Below are positions 17,901 to 25,302 of a DNA stretch of 64,000 nt, one piece after another. The notes beneath the pieces are model-generated. The model searched no databases and was not told where the DNA came from. It was given only the letters and a program-made list of their open reading frames with translations. Origin of the DNA: Xanthocytophaga flava (GTDB lineage Bacteria; Bacteroidota; Bacteroidia; Cytophagales; 172606-1); contig JASJOS010000013.1 in NCBI GenBank assembly GCA_030068525.1, positions 62,001 through 126,000 on the forward strand, read 5' to 3'. A program made the translations under genes and the position numbers. Numbering within the stretch: the first letter of the stretch is position 1; every line of letters begins with the position of its first letter.

Positions 17901-18079
17901 CTACGGCCATTCCACTCGGTCACAATGATTATCTGTGTATTGGTCACATCCGGAAATGCATCCAGTGGTGTATTCAAAAAACTTATGATCCCGGCAATAG
18001 CCAGTATCCCTGTGATAAAGAAAGTAAATAAACGGTTCTTGAGACAGAACGCGATACAGTTTTTAATAAATGCATTCAT
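14969..18079 (-). CDS. czcA: heavy-metal efflux RND pump, CzcA type
   Basis: 1036 residues, the usual size of a CusA/CzcA inner-membrane trimer subunit. TM1 lies at about 13-35. After the large periplasmic loop, helices about 340-530 contain DFGIIIDGAVVMVEG at 396-410. The DFG...DGA pattern is the proton-relay signature of the Co/Zn/Cd branch (CzcA) rather than of Cu/Ag CusA. The second periplasmic loop and final helix bundle end in RKKHALAIQIA. It exports divalent metal ions in exchange for protons. It is the third gene of tolC-adaptor-pump, 102 bp after the adaptor. Confidence 0.93.
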   Translation of the reverse strand: MNAFIKNCIAFCLKNRLFTFFITGILAIAGIISFLNTPLDAFPDVTNTQIIIVTEWNGRSAEEVERFVTVPVEVAMNSVQRKTNVRSITMFGLSVMKIIFEDDVDDFFARQQVNNQLRSVQLPEGVDPEVQPPYGPTGEIFRYVLESPTKDTRELLTLQNWTIDRQLRSVPGVADVVAFGGREKIYELQINPTLLSRYDITPLEVYQAVSRSNLNVGGDVIEKNGQAYVVRGIGLLTSIPDIENIIIDNVKGSPILIRNVAQVIESDQPRVGQVGLGDRDDVVEGIVVMRKGENPGQVLKLVKEKIAELNEKVLPADVKMKTFYDRDNLMQYCTDTVMHNLVEGIVFVTVIVFLFMADWRTTLIVSIIIPLALLFAFFCLRLKGMSANLLSLGAVDFGIIIDGAVVMVEGIFVSLDHLAHKQGMEKFNRLSKLGLIKKTGTEMGKAVFFSKLIIITALLPIFSFQKVEGKMFSPLAYTLGFALLGALFFTLTLVPVLCAFLLKKNVRERHNPFVNFFNNSITRAFTWCFRYKKITVGVASVFLAVTLFSARWLGSEFLPQLNEGALWVTAELPMSMSLPKSVEMAKTLRHDLSEFDEVNEVLSQTGRSNDGTDPNGFYFLQFQVDLKPKKEWKRKITTDELIGEMDKKLSQYQGILYNYSQPVVDNVAEAVAGFKASNAVKIFGDDLETLDKLADEVLTQIKDVRGIKDAGILRNVGQPEMQILLHDHLMALYGVSVADAQAVIEMAIGGKTANMKYEGEKRFDIRIRYPQEYRQSEEDIEKLMVPTLHTTKVPLREIATVQTLTGPAFVYRDINKRFIGVKFSVRERDLGSTIAEAEKKVNEKVSLPKGYSIHWTGEFENQVRATKRLTEVVPISLAAIFVLLFITFGNAKDAGLVLINVPFALIGGILALHITGMNFGISAGVGFIALFGICVQNGVILISVFNNNMKQRMPITQAISEGVQSRIRPVVMTAMMAAIGLLPAAVSTGIGSESQKPLAIVIIGGLITATILTLLVFPIIYWVFNRKKHALAIQIA

Positions 18080-18181
18080 AGTTTATGAGGGAACAGGCAG
18101 TTTCGCAAAGCACTGAGAATCAATCTATATATTATTTATCCTTATATTATCCGATTATTATCCAATAATTATCTAAATTTA

Positions 18182-19270
18182 CTAATCATTTAAAGCATCA
18201 TAGATAAACAACTGATTCTGGCTGATTACTTTCTCTGCTTCCTGTAGTCCGGATTGGATGTAAGCCATGCTGTTTGCTTGCTTGTACAGCTCAATTTCTC
18301 GTGTTTCTATATTGTATCGGTCCTTAAAAACCATTACGAAATGCTTACTCTTGTCAAAAATTACAGCAGAAGAAGGGACAGAAAGCATCTGTTTATCCTC
18401 GTTAAAATGTAGTGTCACAGTTGCATTCATCTCTGGCTTCAAGGCATAATCCGGATTTTGCAGCTTCACTCGTACCTTCATCGTCTTCGTTTCCGGGTCC
18501 AGAATGTTAAAAATACGGTCTACTTTTCCGTGGAATATTTTATCGCCATAACTAATGGTTTGTACATCGGCCTCCATTCCTACTTTTATGCGGGCAATGT
18601 CTGTCTCATAGACGTTGGCAGACACCCATACATCATTGATCTGCGCAATCGTGAAAATATTTTCGGCATTGTCAGACCGTAACTGCATATCCCGGTTGAT
18701 ATGTTTTTCAATCACAAATCCACTAATGGGAGCTTTTACCTGGTATTCTGATTTCTTACCCAGTCCATAGATTCGGAAAATTTCCTGGATACGATTTAAT
18801 TCGGCTTGTGATTTCTCTACCTCTTTTTGTGCAGCAATCACATCCCGTTCAGAGTTGAGTTTACTTTCAAACAAATCTTCTGCAACCCGAAGATTTTTCT
18901 GGTCCATCAGAAGGTCACTCTGAGCATCAATCATTTGTCTTTCATAGTCAGCCACTTCTCCGCTACGTATCACTGCCAGAATCTGTCCTTTTTCGACATA
19001 ATCGCCCAACTCTGCACTTACATCCATCACGTTCCCTCCTACCAATGGAAATACCTCAACCAATTTGTTATCGTCTGGAGTGATCTTTCCAATCAGTTTT
19101 AGCTCTGCTTTTACAGGCTCTGTTTTCGCTACGGTTATTTTTACCCGTGATAACATGGTATCACTCAACACAAAAGTGGACCTATCTTCTTTATGCTCCG
19201 GAGGGGATTGTTTGCAGCCAATAAGTCCTGAAAGACAAGACACCAATACAAAATAGATTCTCAGATTCAT
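18182..19270 (-). CDS. czcB: RND efflux periplasmic adaptor, lipoprotein (CzcB/CusB type)
   Basis: 362 residues. The N-terminus has a lipoprotein signal with lipobox LIGC and mature Cys19. The order of barrel-sandwich, alpha-hairpin, lipoyl and beta-barrel segments is typical of membrane-fusion proteins: VGGNVMDVSAELGDYVEKGQ, a coiled hairpin around LRVAEDLFESKLNSE, then VKAPISGFVIEKHINRDMQL. It links the pump to the TolC channel. It lies 51 bp after tolC in the same operon. The rather low His content speaks against a dedicated CzcB metal-binding tail. Confidence 0.9.
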   Translation of the reverse strand: MNLRIYFVLVSCLSGLIGCKQSPPEHKEDRSTFVLSDTMLSRVKITVAKTEPVKAELKLIGKITPDDNKLVEVFPLVGGNVMDVSAELGDYVEKGQILAVIRSGEVADYERQMIDAQSDLLMDQKNLRVAEDLFESKLNSERDVIAAQKEVEKSQAELNRIQEIFRIYGLGKKSEYQVKAPISGFVIEKHINRDMQLRSDNAENIFTIAQINDVWVSANVYETDIARIKVGMEADVQTISYGDKIFHGKVDRIFNILDPETKTMKVRVKLQNPDYALKPEMNATVTLHFNEDKQMLSVPSSAVIFDKSKHFVMVFKDRYNIETREIELYKQANSMAYIQSGLQEAEKVISQNQLFIYDALND

Positions 19271-19321
19271 TGTATAGAATAATTAGATTAGACAAAGTGA
19301 CTTAACATAAGTTTTCTACTT

Positions 19322-20608
19322 TTAACGGAAGATCTCAACCCCCACAACATAGTTTAACTCCTCAAAGGATTCAATACGGGCAATTCGCAATCGGTTTAGT
19401 TGCTCTATACTCTGGTTATAGGCTTCAAACAGGTCTACAAATTCCAGTAATGACACATTCTGTTTCCGGAAGCTTGTCAGTACACCTGTATTTAATTGCT
19501 CAAACTGAGTCCTGAAGTTGGTATCTACCTTTCTGTATTCATCTTCTATCTGACGTAGCTTATTGAGTGAGGCAGCCACTTCATTCCGTACTTCCAGTTG
19601 TTTGTTTTGCTGTTGCAATTGCATCATAGAAGCCTCACTCTTAGCCATTTTTATATTTCCCTGATTGCGGTTAAATACAGGCAGATCCAACCCTACTGTA
19701 AGAGCCAGATAATGAGGAATGTAGCTACCTGCCTGGTCATAACTTGCGCCAATGGATAAGTCAGGAGTTGCGAGGCTCTTCTGCAAGTGATAGTTCATTT
19801 CAGCCTGCTTTACCTGACTTTCTATTATATGCAGGTCTGACCGATTGGTGATGGCAAGATCTATCAGGTTCTGTGATTGTGTTTTCTGGAAATCATATTG
19901 CTGCATCATACTTTCATCCAGTATAGGTACAACCGGACGGCTTGTTTGCAGCAACAGTTGCAACTGTAATTGTTCGTTTGCAATGGAAGCCAGCAACTGT
20001 GTCTTGTCGTTATTGAGTTGATAGTAAGCGGCTTTCAGGCGCACTACATCTTTCAGAGAGATGTTATTCTTATTATACTGCATTTCTAAAGCAGCAATCG
20101 TATTATCTAATACAGCAAGCTGATTTGTAAACCGTTCGATAGTCTGGGTAGAAAAAGCTATCTGATAAAAGCTACGACGTAACTCAAATTTCAGCGTACG
20201 CAACAGATCATAAAAAGCAAACTCAGACATTCGTGTGTTTTCTCTGGCTATTGCTACTCTCTTGTTTCGCTTACCTGCCAATACAATCAGTTGCTGAATA
20301 CTAAATGTTTTCTGTCCGGCTGATCCTACATCCAGTACTTTCCGGTTTAGGTTATTGTACAAGCTCCATTCAGTAGAAAGTTGTGGATTATCCCATAGCT
20401 TTGTCTGAGCCAGTTGCGCTTTTGCGGCTTCGATAACATATTTCTCTGCCAGTAGTCGTAGGTTCTGATTCAGAAAAATACTATCTGCCTGGTTCAGTGA
20501 GATACGAAGCGTATCCTGAGCTTGCAGCACAACGATCTGAATAAAAAATAAACACAAAGAGATCCCTAGCCACCTGTCAGGCAGCTTTTTCCATTTCAGT
20601 ACATTCAT
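19322..20608 (-). CDS. TolC-family outer membrane efflux protein
   Basis: 428 residues with a signal peptide (about 1-30, ending VVLQAQ). Two long coiled-coil repeats of the TolC fold follow (for instance EKYVIEAAKAQLAQTKLWDN and IESQVKQAEMNYHLQKSLAT) with the strand segment LALTVGLDLPVFNRNQGN. It forms the outer-membrane exit duct of the metal pump. First gene of the pump operon. About 215 bp upstream, beyond a hairpin, is an 11-bp-phased repeat array that could bind the adjacent OmpR-type regulator. Confidence 0.9.
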   Translation of the reverse strand: MNVLKWKKLPDRWLGISLCLFFIQIVVLQAQDTLRISLNQADSIFLNQNLRLLAEKYVIEAAKAQLAQTKLWDNPQLSTEWSLYNNLNRKVLDVGSAGQKTFSIQQLIVLAGKRNKRVAIARENTRMSEFAFYDLLRTLKFELRRSFYQIAFSTQTIERFTNQLAVLDNTIAALEMQYNKNNISLKDVVRLKAAYYQLNNDKTQLLASIANEQLQLQLLLQTSRPVVPILDESMMQQYDFQKTQSQNLIDLAITNRSDLHIIESQVKQAEMNYHLQKSLATPDLSIGASYDQAGSYIPHYLALTVGLDLPVFNRNQGNIKMAKSEASMMQLQQQNKQLEVRNEVAASLNKLRQIEDEYRKVDTNFRTQFEQLNTGVLTSFRKQNVSLLEFVDLFEAYNQSIEQLNRLRIARIESFEELNYVVGVEIFR

Positions 20609-20730
20609 AAATTGAAATACAAGTATTGGCTGTTGGCCTCCTACTTTACTGGATGAGAGTAGGTTAGAAAATAGTTAATCTAGATGGTAATTCTGTTTAG
20701 GTCAGATTAGCTGTATACCTGAAAGTCGAA

Positions 20731-20766
20731 AAAATACGGTTAATGGACACTTATTAACCGTATTTT
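20731..20766 (-). terminator. 14-bp perfect hairpin with T-tract after the histidine kinase gene; terminator or leader attenuator
   Basis: Arms AAAATACGGTTAAT (20731-20744) and ATTAACCGTATTTT (20753-20766) with an 8-nt loop. On the minus strand the stem is followed by a TTTTTT run, the form of an intrinsic terminator. It lies about 97 bp after the kinase stop and 122 bp before tolC, so it may simply end the regulator-kinase transcript, or sit in the tolC leader if the promoter is further upstream. Confidence 0.75.
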
Positions 20767-20822
20767 GAAATCAACCGTTAGCAACAGGCGCTAATAGAAT
20801 GAGACAAAAAAAGGATAGGAAC

Positions 20823-20860
20823 CTTAAAATGGGCTTAAGAAAAACTTAAAAAAAACTTAA
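20823..20860 (-). promoter_or_regulatory. four CTTAA/TTAAG direct repeats at exactly 11-bp spacing; candidate response-regulator operator
   Basis: CTTAA starts at 20823, 20834, 20845 and 20856, exactly one unit per 11 bp. On the minus strand the units read TTTTAAG (three times) or TCTTAAG, each followed by 4 variable bases. OmpR/PhoB-type regulators bind tandem half-sites with 11-bp period, and an OmpR-family regulator gene lies 1.4 kb upstream in the same cluster. The array sits just after the kinase stop and upstream of the efflux operon. Confidence 0.6.
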
Positions 20861-20862
20861 AA

Positions 20863-22248
20863 TTAGTGTGGCAGTACTAATGAAAAAATATTAATCTGAT
20901 TATCAGATACTTGATAAGATATAGTCCCTCCATGTGCTTCAATAATTCTCCGCACCATAGACAAACCTAATCCAAAACCTCTTTTTCCGCTGGCATTTTG
21001 CCCTCTGAAGAAGGGTTGAAATATACGGGAAGTCTCTGTATCAGACAGAGGCGATCCTTCATTAAAGAATTGAATAAGAATCTGATCCTTTTGTGCGTGG
21101 ATTAATACCTGAGCGGACTGATTATCAGAATATTTACAGGCATTTTCAATCAGGTTGACAAAACTATTTTTCAGCATCAGTTCTTGTCCCTGTACCGTAA
21201 GGAGTGCCTCATCCTCAGGAATTTCCTGAAAACCAACACTTACTATTGCCTGTGGTAAATGCATTTTTACATCCTCTACAGCCTCAAATACTAGTTCATC
21301 AATACGAACACGTTGTGCATCTGCTTCCAGCCGCATTTGATCATATCTGGCCAAAAGCAATAGAGAATTGGTGATGTTGGTGAGTTTATCCAGATCTTCC
21401 TGCAAGGAAGCTAACAGGGCTTGGTATTCTTCTACCGAGCGGGATTTCTTACGAGCGGCCTCTAATTGAGCGACTAATGTAGCCAAGGGAGTTCTTAGTT
21501 CATGTGAGGCATGTTGCACAAAGTTTTTCTGGGTTTCAAAAGCCAATGACAGCCTGTCCAGCATGTAGTTAAAATTTTGCGCCAACCGGTTAATCTCCTC
21601 ATCTCTGTTCTCAATAGTTAATTTCTCCTGAAGGTTGGTAGCATTAATACGTGCAATCTTTTCATTCAGCAATTCGACAGGTTTGAATGTTTGCTGAACA
21701 TAATAATAGCCAGCTACGCCTGTCAGAAGCATTCCCAGACTTCCAGCAATAGCAAGTGTATAAATCAGATTATTTAGTTTGCGTCTCCCGTATTTGTCAT
21801 AGGCAGATGCAATGACCACATTGTTCTGGCCTTTTTCATTGTAAAATAACCCAATGATCTCACTTTCTTTGTCTGTATACTCAATCCTATGTTGTTCGCG
21901 GATTTGTTGCAGCAGTGTAGGAGAATAGTTTACCTTGTGATCATCTATACTGCTGTAGATCAATCTGTTTTGAGGGTCAAATACCAGTACTTTTTCTTCG
22001 TATAATTTATTAATGGTGTTCTGATCAATTATTTTCAATATATCATTATCAATCTCCCGAACGTCAATCAGCAACCGGGCAGTATTGAGAGCCTTCTCTT
22101 CCAGGCGATCATAGAACTCTTCTTTTCGGAAAGAAGAGTAAAATAAATAGGTTATCAAAGAAGTGATGAGCAGAATAATAGCTACCAACCCACTGAATAG
22201 TACAGCCAGTCGTACTTTATGCGGTACTATAATTTTATGCTGAAACAT
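20863..22248 (-). CDS. two-component sensor histidine kinase
   Basis: 461 residues. TM1 at about 13-37 and TM2 at about 162-184 enclose a periplasmic sensor of about 125 residues, followed by a HAMP segment (NEKIARINATNLQEKL). The H-box QHASHELRTPLATL contains phospho-acceptor His249. The ATPase domain has the N-box LIENACKYS and G-boxes KRGFGLGLSMVRRIIEAHGG. It probably senses an extracytoplasmic metal or envelope signal and phosphorylates the regulator encoded just upstream, whose stop codon it overlaps by 14 bp. Confidence 0.93.
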   Translation of the reverse strand: MFQHKIIVPHKVRLAVLFSGLVAIILLITSLITYLFYSSFRKEEFYDRLEEKALNTARLLIDVREIDNDILKIIDQNTINKLYEEKVLVFDPQNRLIYSSIDDHKVNYSPTLLQQIREQHRIEYTDKESEIIGLFYNEKGQNNVVIASAYDKYGRRKLNNLIYTLAIAGSLGMLLTGVAGYYYVQQTFKPVELLNEKIARINATNLQEKLTIENRDEEINRLAQNFNYMLDRLSLAFETQKNFVQHASHELRTPLATLVAQLEAARKKSRSVEEYQALLASLQEDLDKLTNITNSLLLLARYDQMRLEADAQRVRIDELVFEAVEDVKMHLPQAIVSVGFQEIPEDEALLTVQGQELMLKNSFVNLIENACKYSDNQSAQVLIHAQKDQILIQFFNEGSPLSDTETSRIFQPFFRGQNASGKRGFGLGLSMVRRIIEAHGGTISYQVSDNQINIFSLVLPH

Positions 22249-22924
22249 CTTTCAGATAATAGCCAAACCCCGGCTTGGTATGAATGAGTTTTCTATCAAA
22301 AGGCTTATCAATTTTATTTCGCAGGAAGCTAATATAGACTTCAATGGTATTTGTTCCTGTATCAAAATTCACATCCCACACTTTTTCAGCTATTTCCACT
22401 TTGGAGACTACCCTTCCGTTTGCCTGAGCCAGTAATTCCAGCAGAGAAAACTCTCGCATGGTCAACTCTATATCTTTTCCTCCCCTTCTGGCTTTTTTTT
22501 CCAATAAATCAATCTGCAAGTCAGCCACCATTATTTTCTCTTCCAATGCTGTATGTTGTACAGACCGTTTCAGAAACACCTGAATACGTGCCAGTAATTC
22601 CTGAAAGTGAAAAGGCTTTACCAGATAGTCATCTGCTCCTGCATCAAAGGCTAGTATCTTATCATCCAGTTCGCCTAATGCAGTTAACATAATAATCGGT
22701 ATATCCTTATTCTGTTGTCGAAACAATTTACACAACTCAAATCCATTCTTGTAAGGCAAATTTACATCCAATATAACCAACTGATAATCAATAGTCTTAT
22801 ATAACCTTTCTGCAACGGTTCCATCAAAAGCTACCTGCACGTCAAATCCAGAGTCTGTCAACGTTTCCCTAATATTGGCTGCCAGTTTGGGTTCATCTTC
22901 TGCCAGAAGGATTTTTGTATTCAT
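22235..22924 (-). CDS. OmpR/PhoB-family response regulator
   Basis: 229 residues from the ATG at 22924, beginning MNTKILLAEDEPKLAANIRE. The receiver has the acidic pair Glu9-Asp10, the phosphorylation site Asp53 (LVILDVNLPYKNG), and the switch residues (MLTALGELDD, DDYLVKPFHFQEL). The winged-helix DNA-binding domain ends with NTIEVYISFLRNKIDKPFDR and the wing IHTKPGFGYYLKD. An upstream in-frame ATG at 23014 would overlap a terminator hairpin and give a non-family N-terminus, so it is rejected. The product probably regulates the neighbouring pump operon. Confidence 0.93.
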   Translation of the reverse strand: MNTKILLAEDEPKLAANIRETLTDSGFDVQVAFDGTVAERLYKTIDYQLVILDVNLPYKNGFELCKLFRQQNKDIPIIMLTALGELDDKILAFDAGADDYLVKPFHFQELLARIQVFLKRSVQHTALEEKIMVADLQIDLLEKKARRGGKDIELTMREFSLLELLAQANGRVVSKVEIAEKVWDVNFDTGTNTIEVYISFLRNKIDKPFDRKLIHTKPGFGYYLKDVSA

Positions 22925-22970
22925 AGTCTGGTTAAATAATCTGTAAAAGTTGACAAAATACGAATATACA

Positions 22971-23009
22971 GAAAACAAAAAGCGGCAGATTATAGTATAA
23001 TCTGCCGCT
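22971..23009 (-). terminator. rho-independent terminator after the zinc-ribbon gene
   Basis: Perfect 13-bp arms AGCGGCAGATTAT (22981-22993) and ATAATCTGCCGCT (22997-23009) with a 3-nt loop. On the minus strand they are followed by TTTTTGTTTT. It lies 20 bp after the stop of the zinc-ribbon protein gene and before the response-regulator start. Confidence 0.88.
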
Positions 23010-23028
23010 CTCATTCAAATTTTAAATA

Positions 23029-23796
23029 TTATTGACGAAGATCTGCCATTATCTTTTTAGGTTTCTCAAGAGGCACTTCTTCTACATCGGCAAATATACG
23101 GCCGCAATGTTCACAAACAATAATTTTCTTTTTCTCACGGATTTCAACCTGACGTTGGGGAGGAACAATGTTAAAGCAACCCCCACAGGCACCACGTCTT
23201 ACCAATACAACAGCTAAGCCATTTTGTGCATTGGAACGAATTTTAGTGTATGACCGTAGTAAACGATCTTCAATTTGTTCTGCCTGCTTTTCACGTTCAG
23301 CTATCAAACGTTTCTCTTCTTCTTGATTTTCAGATGTAATTACATCCAGCTCTTTTTTCTTATTGTCCAGATCTTTCTTCCGTTCACTAAGTGTATTTTG
23401 TACGCCCTGAATCTCGTCTTTCTTCCGATTGATTTTGCTATTTGCTTCACCAATACGCTTGTCAGCAAGTTCCATCTCCAGATTTTGTAATTCTATTTCT
23501 TTGCTGATGGCATCATATTCGCGATTGTTACGCACATTCATCTGCTGATCTTTATACTTGTTGATCAGCTTTTCAGCGTCTTTCTTGGCCAGTCGGTGTT
23601 GCTCGATTTCACCATCCAATACATCTATTTCTTTCTCAAATTTTCCGATACGAGTCTGGTATCCGGCAATTTCATCTTCCAGATCCTGAACTTCTTCAGG
23701 AAGATCACCGCGAATTTTCAGAATTTCGTCTAACTTGGAATCAATGTTTTGGAGATGGAGAAGAGCTTCGAGTTTTTGAGCAACAGTAAGTTCCAT
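23029..23796 (-). CDS. coiled-coil protein with C-terminal C4 zinc ribbon
   Basis: 255 residues. Residues about 10-180 form a long antiparallel coiled-coil hairpin (for example EKEIDVLDGEIEQHRLAKKD), and the end carries two CxxC knuckles, GACGGCFNIVPP and IVCEHCGRIFAD, the C4 zinc ribbon. The family (CT398-like hairpin plus zf-RING_7) is widespread; a role in RNA or membrane-secretion contacts has been proposed but is not settled. It directly follows nif3, a pairing I recall as common in Bacteroidota, and the two probably form an operon. Confidence 0.88.
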   Translation of the reverse strand: MELTVAQKLEALLHLQNIDSKLDEILKIRGDLPEEVQDLEDEIAGYQTRIGKFEKEIDVLDGEIEQHRLAKKDAEKLINKYKDQQMNVRNNREYDAISKEIELQNLEMELADKRIGEANSKINRKKDEIQGVQNTLSERKKDLDNKKKELDVITSENQEEEKRLIAEREKQAEQIEDRLLRSYTKIRSNAQNGLAVVLVRRGACGGCFNIVPPQRQVEIREKKKIIVCEHCGRIFADVEEVPLEKPKKIMADLRQ

Positions 23797-23859
23797 ATAT
23801 GATTATTAGAATTGGGATTGAGTTTTAAGTCACTCAATTATCTATACAAATAGTATGCT

Positions 23860-24957
23860 TTACAGGTAAAAAACAGGGTTTGTGGTAGTTTCCGACAAAT
23901 TGACCGCAATATTACTTATTTTTTTTGACAAATGCGCAAAAATTAAATCTTTTGTAAAAACTTCACTTTCATAATGTCCTATGTCTGCCAGCACGATACG
24001 TTTGTCAGCATCAAAAAACTCATGGTATTTGACATCTGAGGTAATAAATATATCTGCTCCAGCCCGTATAGCATCATTCAACAAAAATATTCCAGCCCCT
24101 CCACATACAGCTACTTTCTGAATGGGTTTGTCGCGTAAAGCAGTATAACGTATGCATCCGGTCTGCATCTGATCTTTTAAAAACTGCAGAAATTGCGTTT
24201 CAGATATAGGTTCCGCCAATGTACCTATAGCACCAGATCCAACCTCCTGGTTCTCATTCTCCAGGCTTGTGACATAGTAAGCAATTTCTTCATAAGGATG
24301 TGCTTGTCTCATAGCTGCCAGCACTTTCCCTGTCAGATATGTCGGAAACATGACCTCTATACGATTCTCTATTACCTCTTCAAGCTGATTGGCCTGTCCT
24401 ATGTATGGATTGGCTGTTTCATTAGGCGTAAAAGAACCTGTACCCGTCACCCGAAAGCTACATCCGGAATAGTTTCCAATCACACCTGCACCGGCACTGC
24501 TTAAGGCATCCAGTAAAACTTTTGTATCCTCTACTGGTACAAACACAACCAGCTTCTGTAAAGTTTGTTTTTTGGGAGATAAAACCCGAATATTCTGTAG
24601 ACCCAGGCGTGAGGCAATATGAAAATTCACTCCATTGTGTACATTGTCCAGGTTGGTATGAGTAGCATAAATGGCTATATTATTCTGTATGGCCTTTACA
24701 ACCGTCCGTCCAATATAGTTAGTACGATTAATCTTTTTTAGTCCTTTAAATATAATGGGATGATGGGCTATTACCAGATTACATCCTTTGGCAATTGCTT
24801 CATCTATGACCTCTTCTGTAGTATCCAGGCTAATCAATATCCCTTTTACAGCATCTGCTGCATCTCCTACCAGTAATCCTGCATTGTCATAACTTTCCTG
24901 ATAGGCTAGTGGAGCCCATGTTTCCATTATTTTTATTACATCTGCAATACGTGTCAT
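23860..24957 (-). CDS. Nif3-like dinuclear metal centre protein
   Basis: 365 residues, the long Nif3 form with an inserted middle domain (about 125-235) between the two metal-binding halves. Metal-binding motifs are VIAHHPIIF in the first half, YATHTNLDNVHNG, and DIGHYESE near the C-terminus. Family members form hexameric toroids with two metals per subunit; a GTP cyclohydrolase I type 2 role has been proposed for some. Upstream on the minus strand, TATGTTTG (25064-25071) is a candidate -7 box. Confidence 0.92.
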   Translation of the reverse strand: MTRIADVIKIMETWAPLAYQESYDNAGLLVGDAADAVKGILISLDTTEEVIDEAIAKGCNLVIAHHPIIFKGLKKINRTNYIGRTVVKAIQNNIAIYATHTNLDNVHNGVNFHIASRLGLQNIRVLSPKKQTLQKLVVFVPVEDTKVLLDALSSAGAGVIGNYSGCSFRVTGTGSFTPNETANPYIGQANQLEEVIENRIEVMFPTYLTGKVLAAMRQAHPYEEIAYYVTSLENENQEVGSGAIGTLAEPISETQFLQFLKDQMQTGCIRYTALRDKPIQKVAVCGGAGIFLLNDAIRAGADIFITSDVKYHEFFDADKRIVLADIGHYESEVFTKDLIFAHLSKKISNIAVNLSETTTNPVFYL

Positions 24958-25063
24958 CTTATAAGAATCCCTTGTTGGTTTAAATCCTGAAATAGTAAAA
25001 AAATGTATTTACGGTTTCGAGAAAAATATGTCCTCTCAACACTTATTTGTAAAAAATAGTAGC

Positions 25064-25071
25064 CAAACATA
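25064..25071 (-). promoter_or_regulatory. -7 box TATGTTTG (minus strand) for nif3
   Basis: The plus-strand CAAACATA reads TATGTTTG on the minus strand, a TAnnTTTG match about 107 bp before the nif3 ATG. No clear -33 element is seen. Confidence 0.35.
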
Positions 25072-25226
25072 CATGTTTCCTTAGCCTTTTATTTATCCTT
25101 TTATTCGCTGATAAACAAACTAATTACACAAATTTTCACAAAAACAAACTGGCAATAATACATTGATTTTCATTCTGATAATACTTTTTTATCAGAATAA
25201 TTGCCTAAAATGCAATTTTTTTTTAC

Positions 25227-25234
25227 TATCTTTG
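25227..25234 (+). promoter_or_regulatory. promoter for the GT5 gene: TTG plus TATCTTTG
   Basis: TATCTTTG matches the Bacteroidota -7 consensus. A TTG at 25201-25203 lies 23 bp upstream, at the long end of the allowed spacing. The ATG is at 25303. Confidence 0.55.
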
Positions 25235-25302
25235 CGTAAAATTTGTGTGGTTTAAGATTTTCTGCTCCTCCATTTTAGTTCATCATAACCTTCTTAAGAT
25301 AT

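Larger units (their letters stand above)
24958..25302. other. 345-bp divergent intergenic region between nif3 and the GT5 gene
   Basis: AT-rich and without coding potential. It contains two opposed TAnnTTTG boxes (25064-25071 minus, 25227-25234 plus), so it seems to be the shared promoter region of the two divergent genes. No other structure is evident. Confidence 0.5.
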
